Below, piece by piece: positions 56,643 to 64,000 of a stretch of DNA of 64,000 bases. The notes beneath the pieces are model-generated. The model had not been told where the DNA came from, did no database searches, and was given only the letters and a program-made list of their open reading frames with translations. Origin of the DNA: Bifidobacterium sp. ESL0732. Lineage in GTDB: Bacteria > Actinomycetota > Actinomycetes > Actinomycetales > Bifidobacteriaceae. The stretch is from NCBI RefSeq assembly GCF_029395535.1, contig NZ_CP113920.1, positions 1,302,001 to 1,366,000 on the forward strand, given 5' to 3'. Position 1 is the first letter of the stretch, and the number at the start of each line of letters is the position of its first letter. The translations under genes and the position numbers were made by a program.

Positions 56643-58208
56643 ATGGCCGACGAACAAGTCACTGAACCCCAAAACACCAATGAATCCAACGCACAGGCAG
56701 CGAAGCCTGCCGCGGACGCACAGGCCAGCGCCACGTCCAAACCCGTCGAGACGGAAGCACCGCAAGCTCCAGGTGCACCCGTTGCAACCAAGGTTGACGA
56801 AGCGGCTGCACCTGCCGCTCCGGAAGCGCCCAAGGCTAGCGACACGCCGAGCGCAGCGACACCTGCTCCGGCTAAGCCCGCGCCAAAACCGCATGTCCCC
56901 TCCCCTTTGGCTTTTGCCAAGAAACCGGCAAAGCACCCGGTCGCTACCCCTGCTCATACATACTCCGAGGCCGATGTGAAGGCCGCCGAAGCCTTCGGCC
57001 GTGTCGACGACAAAGGCACCGTTTATGTCAAGGAAGGCGAAACCGAACGCGAGGTCGGCGAATTCCCGGGCGCCACGAACGAGGAAGCGTTGACGCTTTA
57101 CGCACGTCGCTATCTTGATCTCAAAGCCAAGCTCGACCTGTTCGCCACGCGCCTTAAGGCAGCGAACATTAAGCCTCATGAGATCGACGAATCCATCAAG
57201 ACACTTGGCGAGGAAACAGCCAGCCCTGCTATTGTCGGCGATATCGCAGCCCTCAAGGCGCAGTATGAAGAGCTGAAGAAGGCCGGTGAAACCAAGAAGA
57301 ACGAACTCGCCGAGGCTCGTAAGGCTGCACTCGAGAAGGCCATCAAGGAGCGCACAGCCATTGTCGAGAAGGCAGAGGCACTGGCAAATTCGCTGGGAGA
57401 GAACACGAATTGGCGTTCCACTGCCGACAAGTTCCGTTCGCTCTTCGAGCAATGGCAGGAGCATCAGCGTACCAGCATTCGTATCGACAAACCAACTGCC
57501 GACGCGCTCTGGAAGCGCTTCTCCGCCGCTCGCACCACCTTCAACCAGCACCGCCGCAAGTGGGCTCAGGCCCGCGATGCCTCCCGCGAAGAGACCAAGC
57601 GCGTGAAGGAAGAGATCATCAAGGAAGCCAACGAGATCAAGGACTCGACCGACTGGGGCGCCACCTCGCACCAGTTCAATGAGCTCATGGACCGCTGGAA
57701 GGCCGCCGGCCGCGCCGGCCGCAAGGAGGACGACGAACTGTGGGCCCGCTTCCGCGAAGCTTGCGATGTCTTCTTCAACGCGCGTCAAGCCGACCGTGAC
57801 CAGATGAGCTCCAACGAGAAGGACAACCTTGCCAAGAAAGAAGAGCTGTTGAAGAAGGCCGAAGCGCTCGTTCCTGTCGCCGACGAAAAGGCTGCCAAGA
57901 AGGCTCGTCAGGCCCTGGCCAACATTCAGGACGAATGGGATCAGATCGGCTACGTGCCTCGTGAGGACATGCACCGCATCGAAAGCCGTCTCGACGCTGT
58001 GGACAACAAGATCAAGGCCGTCGAACAGGCAGCTTGGCAGAAGAGCGATCCCGAGGCCGACGCCCGAGTCTCCAGCTTCGAGACCCAGTTGAAGGCCCAA
58101 CTCGACGAGCTCGATGCCAAGATCGCCGCCGAGTCCGATCCGGCCAAGAAGTCCAAGCTCGAGTCCGAAAAGGCCACCAAGGAGCAATGGCTCAACGCCG
58201 TGAAGTAG
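56643..58208 (+). CDS. DUF349 repeat protein
   Basis: A 521-residue cytoplasmic protein. The first 110 residues are a Pro/Ala/Lys-rich low-complexity region without a signal peptide. A conserved segment (AFGRVDDKGTVYVKEGETEREVGEFPG) is followed by several DUF349 repeats, helical units with the W..A/D-R-F...W pattern (for example TNWRSTADKFRSLFEQWQEH, DWGATSHQFNELMDRWKAAG). The C-terminal 60 residues are predicted coiled coil. DUF349 proteins occur widely in actinobacteria next to hisS-aspS, as here; their role is unknown. A strong terminator follows. Confidence 0.88.
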   Translation: MADEQVTEPQNTNESNAQAAKPAADAQASATSKPVETEAPQAPGAPVATKVDEAAAPAAPEAPKASDTPSAATPAPAKPAPKPHVPSPLAFAKKPAKHPVATPAHTYSEADVKAAEAFGRVDDKGTVYVKEGETEREVGEFPGATNEEALTLYARRYLDLKAKLDLFATRLKAANIKPHEIDESIKTLGEETASPAIVGDIAALKAQYEELKKAGETKKNELAEARKAALEKAIKERTAIVEKAEALANSLGENTNWRSTADKFRSLFEQWQEHQRTSIRIDKPTADALWKRFSAARTTFNQHRRKWAQARDASREETKRVKEEIIKEANEIKDSTDWGATSHQFNELMDRWKAAGRAGRKEDDELWARFREACDVFFNARQADRDQMSSNEKDNLAKKEELLKKAEALVPVADEKAAKKARQALANIQDEWDQIGYVPREDMHRIESRLDAVDNKIKAVEQAAWQKSDPEADARVSSFETQLKAQLDELDAKIAAESDPAKKSKLESEKATKEQWLNAVK

Positions 58209-58226
58209 ACCCAGTGAGTCTTAGGG

Positions 58227-58262
58227 GGGGCTGCACCATCGAATTTGGTGCAGTCCCCTTTT
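58227..58262 (+). terminator. Rho-independent terminator of the DUF349 gene
   Basis: GGGGGCTGCACCA pairs with TGGTGCAGTCCCC (one G-T wobble) and is followed by TTTT, 18 bases after the stop. Confidence 0.93.
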
Positions 58263-58266
58263 GCTG

Positions 58267-58314
58267 TGCGTTGAAAAGCAGATTTTCAGGTTGATTTTTC
58301 TGCTTTTTCACGCA
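58267..58314. repeat. Palindromic hairpin unit 1 (AAAAGCAG type)
   Basis: TGCGTTGAAAAGCAGA and TCTGCTTTTTCACGCA are inverted arms (two mismatches) around a 16-base T-rich loop. It is very similar to the unit at 58328 and lies just after the DUF349 terminator. Confidence 0.7.
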
Positions 58315-58327
58315 CTCTCAATGATGT

Positions 58328-58376
58328 ATGCGTTGAAAAGCAGAATTCTGCCACTATTTTTCTGCTTTTAACGCAT
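58328..58376. repeat. Palindromic hairpin unit 2 (AAAAGCAG type)
   Basis: ATGCGTTGAAAAGCAGA and TCTGCTTTTAACGCAT pair with one bulged base. The left arm is identical to unit 1 for 15 bases. In the rest of 58377-58555 I see only the possible small reading frame at 58424. Confidence 0.75.
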
Positions 58377-58423
58377 ATCTATCGTATTCTGATGTTAAGC
58401 CCACCTCCAAGGAGGAAAGGGAA

Positions 58424-58498
58424 GTGAAAGTCGGAGTGCCTGTGGTTGTCGTGGGGACCGGCTTTCGCGTTACTTCATTTCTTGAACCCGGATTATAG
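58424..58498 (+). CDS. Possible small open reading frame (24 residues)
   Basis: A GTG preceded by an unusually strong ribosome-binding site (AAGGAGGAAAGGGAA) opens a 24-residue frame, MKVGVPVVVVGTGFRVTSFL..., ending at TAG. The product is hydrophobic in its centre. Nothing similar is known to me, and there is no comparative evidence, so it may be a chance frame or a gene remnant. Confidence 0.2.
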   Translation: MKVGVPVVVVGTGFRVTSFLEPGL

Positions 58499-58555
58499 GC
58501 CATGAGGCTAGAACCCAATCACATTGTTTAGGACTTAGTTTTCACTTATGACCAC

Positions 58556-59980
58556 TCAGCCGAGAGTGTAGGCAGTCAAATGCATCGGCAGCTCGTCATC
58601 GGCCTTGAGCTCGATGGTCGGCTTCTGCTCGGTGAAGTAGCGCTCGGTGAACACCGTTTCGCCGTCGTTGACGAAGAACTCGACGGAGCTGGTATCGATG
58701 AAAATCTGCAGCTTCAGCGTATCGCTCCGCTTTACGGTGCCGAAACGCTTGGCGTCATCGCCTTTGTCGGGACGATTCAGAACCAACTCCCCCGAGTCTT
58801 TGTCGTACGAAAGTGAAATCAGCAGGCCCGATTCGGTTTTCAGCATGACTTCGAAACGATGTCCCTGCCAATTTGCGAGTTCACCCTCAACCAGCAACTC
58901 GACATGCTGAGGATCAGGCAGGTTCAACCGCTCAAGACGTACTTCCGTGCTTTCGTCGAGAACGGTCGCCTGCCGAAGTTCCTTGAGCTCCCTTGCCGGA
59001 TTCATATAGACATGCCCATCGCGCAACGTCAGCTCGCGAGGTATCGTCAACGCGCCGGCCCAACCGTCTTCCTGTTCAGGCATAGCCGATTCCCACATGT
59101 CCATCCAACCGATCAGGATTCTTCGGCCATCAGGCGACTGTGTTGTCTGCGTGGCGTAGAAATCATGCCCGTGGTCGATTTCGCTGAAATCGCCGTGCGT
59201 GAACCGGTTCGCTTCATAATCCATATCACCTACGAAATAGCCTGTCTGATGAAGATTGAGGTATTGTTTCTCAGTGGGTTCAATGCCTTGCGGCGAGAAT
59301 AGCAGAACATCTTTGCCATTCAGTTCAAAGAAATCGGGGCATTCCCACATATGGCCCTGCGTCTTCTCCCCTTCGGACTTGGCAATAGGCCCACGGTATT
59401 CCCAGTGCAACAAGTCGTCCGAACAATAGACCAGCACACGACCAAGCCCGTCCTTGCCACGGGAACCAAGGATGACATAATAATGGCCGTCATGTTGCCA
59501 AATCTTTGGGTCACGGAAGTCCTGCGTATTGTCTTCCGGCGGCATAGCGATCACCGGATTACCTTCGTACTTCGTGAAGTGAACGCCATCGTCGCTATAA
59601 GCGATGTTCTGCACCTCACGGTAATGGTCCGGATCATCAGGCCGTAACAAATTATGCCCGGTATACATCAGGTAAAGACGTCCATCTTTGCCAATCGAAC
59701 AACCGGAATAGCAGCCATTCGCATCTTCCGGGTCACCTGGCACCAAGGCGATGGGCAACGGCTCCCAATGCACCAGATCACGGCTGCGGTAATGGCCCCA
59801 GTGCATCGGACCCCATTCGGCGCTGTACGGATTGTACTGGTAGAAGAGATGATAATAACCATTAAAATACGAGAAACCATTGGGATCGTTCATCCAACCA
59901 AACGGCGTCATCACATGGTATCTGAGCCTATAGCGATCATTGGTGACGGAAATCGTCTTTGATTGGTCTACTGTTTTCAT
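58556..59980 (-). CDS. GH32 beta-fructofuranosidase (sucrose/fructo-oligosaccharide hydrolase)
   Basis: Cytoplasmic glycoside hydrolase family 32 enzyme of 474 residues that releases fructose from sucrose or short fructans. The nucleophile Asp32 lies in GWMNDPNG, the transition-state stabiliser in FRDPKIW (about residue 155), and the acid/base Glu in WECPDF (about residue 213). A C-terminal beta-sandwich follows. It has no signal peptide. I use the ATG at 59980 (GAGGA upstream); the frame is open 23 codons more. No sugar permease or LacI regulator adjoins it. Inverted-repeat hairpins lie on both sides, and a palindrome AAAGTGCACTTT (60055-60066) lies 75 bases upstream. Confidence 0.92.
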   Translation of the reverse strand: MKTVDQSKTISVTNDRYRLRYHVMTPFGWMNDPNGFSYFNGYYHLFYQYNPYSAEWGPMHWGHYRSRDLVHWEPLPIALVPGDPEDANGCYSGCSIGKDGRLYLMYTGHNLLRPDDPDHYREVQNIAYSDDGVHFTKYEGNPVIAMPPEDNTQDFRDPKIWQHDGHYYVILGSRGKDGLGRVLVYCSDDLLHWEYRGPIAKSEGEKTQGHMWECPDFFELNGKDVLLFSPQGIEPTEKQYLNLHQTGYFVGDMDYEANRFTHGDFSEIDHGHDFYATQTTQSPDGRRILIGWMDMWESAMPEQEDGWAGALTIPRELTLRDGHVYMNPARELKELRQATVLDESTEVRLERLNLPDPQHVELLVEGELANWQGHRFEVMLKTESGLLISLSYDKDSGELVLNRPDKGDDAKRFGTVKRSDTLKLQIFIDTSSVEFFVNDGETVFTERYFTEQKPTIELKADDELPMHLTAYTLG

Positions 59981-60077
59981 CTTTAACATCCTCAATCGGC
60001 AGGAACAACTTTTACATATCCAAGCATAGTTTCTTTTATTAACACGCAATAGCGAAAGTGCACTTTATTACAATTTC

Positions 60078-60121
60078 GCGCTTTTCTCCAGGGTCATATG
60101 CCGAATCCGTGAGAAAAGCAC
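60078..60121. repeat. Hairpin unit upstream of the GH32 gene (AAAAGCAC type)
   Basis: GCGCTTTTCTC and GAGAAAAGCAC are inverted arms with one mismatch around a 22-base loop. The segment CATATGCCGAATCCGTGAGAAA in it recurs imperfectly about 94 bases on as CATAGCAAATCCGCGAGAAA. Confidence 0.55.
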
Positions 60122-60139
60122 CAAAAAGACTAAAGCATT

Positions 60140-60184
60140 GCGACGCAAAGCACGATTTTAGACCGTTTTCGTGCTTTTCGTCGC
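60140..60184. repeat. Palindromic hairpin unit 3 (AAAGCACG type)
   Basis: GCGACGCAAAGCACGA and TCGTGCTTTTCGTCGC pair with a single mismatch around a T-rich 13-base loop (TTTTAGACCGTTT). The layout (GCG-rich end, AAAGCA core, T-rich loop) copies the units at 58267 and 58328. Confidence 0.65.
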
Positions 60185-60230
60185 AGCTACATAGCAAATC
60201 CGCGAGAAACGTATCTCTTGTTTGAATACA

Positions 60231-60268
60231 TGAAGGCCCGGCTCCTTGAACGAGAAGCCGGGCCTTCA
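60231..60268 (-). terminator. Rho-independent terminator of clpC
   Basis: TGAAGGCCCGGCT and AGCCGGGCCTTCA form a perfect 13-bp stem with a 12-base loop, 40 bases after the clpC stop. Confidence 0.92.
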
Positions 60269-60308
60269 TACAACGGACGCGTTGCATCAGAGCGCACCTA
60301 GGTCAACA

Positions 60309-63032
<2,724 letters not shown>

Positions 63033-63107
63033 ACTTGTCCTTCCACTGTTGATAATCCATTTAACTCTACCGATTTACAGTGACGTTTATTTCATGCCGT
63101 GCAGCGA

Positions 63108-63124
63108 TTGCGCTGAGAACGCAA
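63108..63124 (-). promoter_or_regulatory. ClgR-like operator upstream of clpC
   Basis: TTGCGCTGAGAACGCAA has perfect TTGCG/CGCAA arms and contains CGCTGAGAACG, one base from the actinobacterial ClgR core CGC-YNANR-GCG. It lies 76 bases before the clpC start. The clgR gene is not in the window. Confidence 0.65.
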
Positions 63125-63186
63125 CAAAGACGACAAAAACGGCTAAAATCCAGTCATAATTAAAAATCTCTGTTTATCAGTCTGAA

Positions 63187-64000
63187 TCAGGCGTTGCCGG
63201 CAGACTGCTCTGCGATCGAGTCTCCTTCAGATTCCGAAGCGGCATTCCCGCTATCCTGAAAGCCATCGGCATTATCCAAATCGTACGAACCATCGGAATC
63301 TGCGCCCGCAGCATCATCATCCGAATCGTTATCGGTTGAATCATCGTCGGAACCGTCATCTTCCGAATCATCGTTGGCTACATCGTCCCCTTCGTCATCA
63401 TCGCTCAGATCGATGGTGGATTCGACGGCCGCGTCGACAGTGACGGCGCTGCCGACCGTACCCTTCCCGATAGCCTCAGTCTCATCCTCTTCGTCGCTCT
63501 CATCATCGTCGTCATCCAGCGAGCCTGGAACGGCGTGTTCGGCGATATCGTTTTCGGTCGCAGTCTCGTCATCGGTATCATCAACTTCATCGGATTCCTC
63601 CGATTCCGTATCAACAACGTCATCATCCTCATCGATCGATTCGATGAGTTCCACCTGGCTACGTTCTTCACGCGGAGCCTGGGCAATGATATCGATATGC
63701 AGATCATCAAATGCCGGCTTGGACTGCACCCACAAGTGCGAAGGCTCAGGCTGCTGGATTTCGGAGTGCTCCCCACAACCGTGGTCCAGTGAAACCACAC
63801 GCCCATCATCAGGACTCCAACGATTTGCGCACACACCGAACATGGTGTCAAGGTCACCCTTGAGTCCTATGAAGAAGGCACACGTCGAGCAGAGGTTCCC
63901 GTCGGCGGTTTTGGTGGAAAGCGATTTCGGGCCGTGCTGTCCGTCGTACCAACGTTTTGCCGTCTGCGAGCGCCCCAGTTCACTCATCACGTGCCGACGC
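63187..64000 (-). CDS. DUF3027 family protein (partial, N-terminus off the right edge)
   Basis: The C-terminal part of an actinobacterial DUF3027 protein. The visible start, ELGRSQTAKRWYDGQHGPKS, corresponds to the middle of family members, and the zinc-like cysteine block follows (LCSTCAFFIGLKGDLDTMFGVCANRWSPDDGRVVSLDHGCGEHSE). The open frame continues to position 64000 without a stop, so the true start is outside the window; the GTG at 63990 is not the likely start. The last 160 residues or so are an extreme Asp/Glu/Ser-rich tail. The function of the family is unknown. It is transcribed in the same direction as clpC, 154 bases upstream of it. Confidence 0.85.
   Translation of the reverse strand, partial: RRHVMSELGRSQTAKRWYDGQHGPKSLSTKTADGNLCSTCAFFIGLKGDLDTMFGVCANRWSPDDGRVVSLDHGCGEHSEIQQPEPSHLWVQSKPAFDDLHIDIIAQAPREERSQVELIESIDEDDDVVDTESEESDEVDDTDDETATENDIAEHAVPGSLDDDDDESDEEDETEAIGKGTVGSAVTVDAAVESTIDLSDDDEGDDVANDDSEDDGSDDDSTDNDSDDDAAGADSDGSYDLDNADGFQDSGNAASESEGDSIAEQSAGNA

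Noticed and set aside
58209..58555. CRISPR or tRNA in the gap between DUF349 and GH32 genes
   Set aside because: Only two palindromic units occur, with no regular spacers, and no cloverleaf or TTCRA loop is visible.

Overview
The window looks like chromosomal core DNA of a Bifidobacterium. The evidence is the combination of high-GC codon use, actinobacterial marker families (DUF3043, DUF4191, DUF3027, MtrAB-LpqB, polyphosphate glucokinase), ClpC with a ClgR-like operator, a cytoplasmic GH32 fructosidase, and energy-coupling factor (ECF) vitamin transporters with fused subunits. I cannot name the species. I see no rRNA, tRNA, CRISPR array, insertion sequence, prophage or defence island.

Layout, left to right. 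1-4.5 kb: pheS-pheT (pheT runs off the left edge) and a SpoU/TrmH rRNA methyltransferase. 4.7-8.2 kb: a thiamine-type ECF transporter (YkoE-like S component plus a fused ATPase-ATPase-permease) behind a TPP riboswitch. 8.3-16.8 kb: an M20 peptidase, DUF3043 and DUF4191 membrane proteins, a solitary dihydrolipoamide dehydrogenase, glnA, a GrpB protein and an Mrp/ApbC ATPase. 16.9-26 kb: an unusually long NAD-dependent DNA ligase, a 1236-residue TPR protein and a divergent 798-residue membrane protein. 26-29.4 kb: an aminotransferase, polyphosphate glucokinase and a GT2 glycosyltransferase. 29.5-33 kb: an FMN riboswitch, a RibU-like riboflavin S component and a second fused ATPase-ATPase-permease. 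33-36 kb: an amidohydrolase and a 2-hydroxyacid dehydrogenase. 36-40.9 kb: a four-gene sugar ABC transporter with a LacI-type operator. 40.9-45.1 kb: mtrA-mtrB-lpqB. 45.2-49.3 kb: rarA with a LexA box, and an Ski2-like helicase. 49.4-53.1 kb: a gluABCD-type amino-acid ABC transporter. 53.3-58.2 kb: aspS, hisS and a divergent DUF349 protein. 58.2-60.3 kb: a GH32 gene between small palindromic hairpins. 60.3-64 kb: clpC and the 3' part of a DUF3027 gene.

The clearest regulatory logic is in the two vitamin loci, where the riboswitches appear to act on translation initiation. The TPP element has a visible alternative pairing that would hide or expose the ribosome-binding site. Other readable controls are the LexA box before rarA, the ClgR-like palindrome before clpC, the LacI-type operator before the sugar transporter, and a possible nitrogen-control site before glnA.

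I found no strong candidate for a wholly new multi-gene system. The items most worth follow-up are the hairpin family around the GH32 gene, the large insert in LigA, the TPR-protein/membrane-protein divergent pair, the charged tail on the GluD permease, and the two parallel triple-domain ECF fusions.
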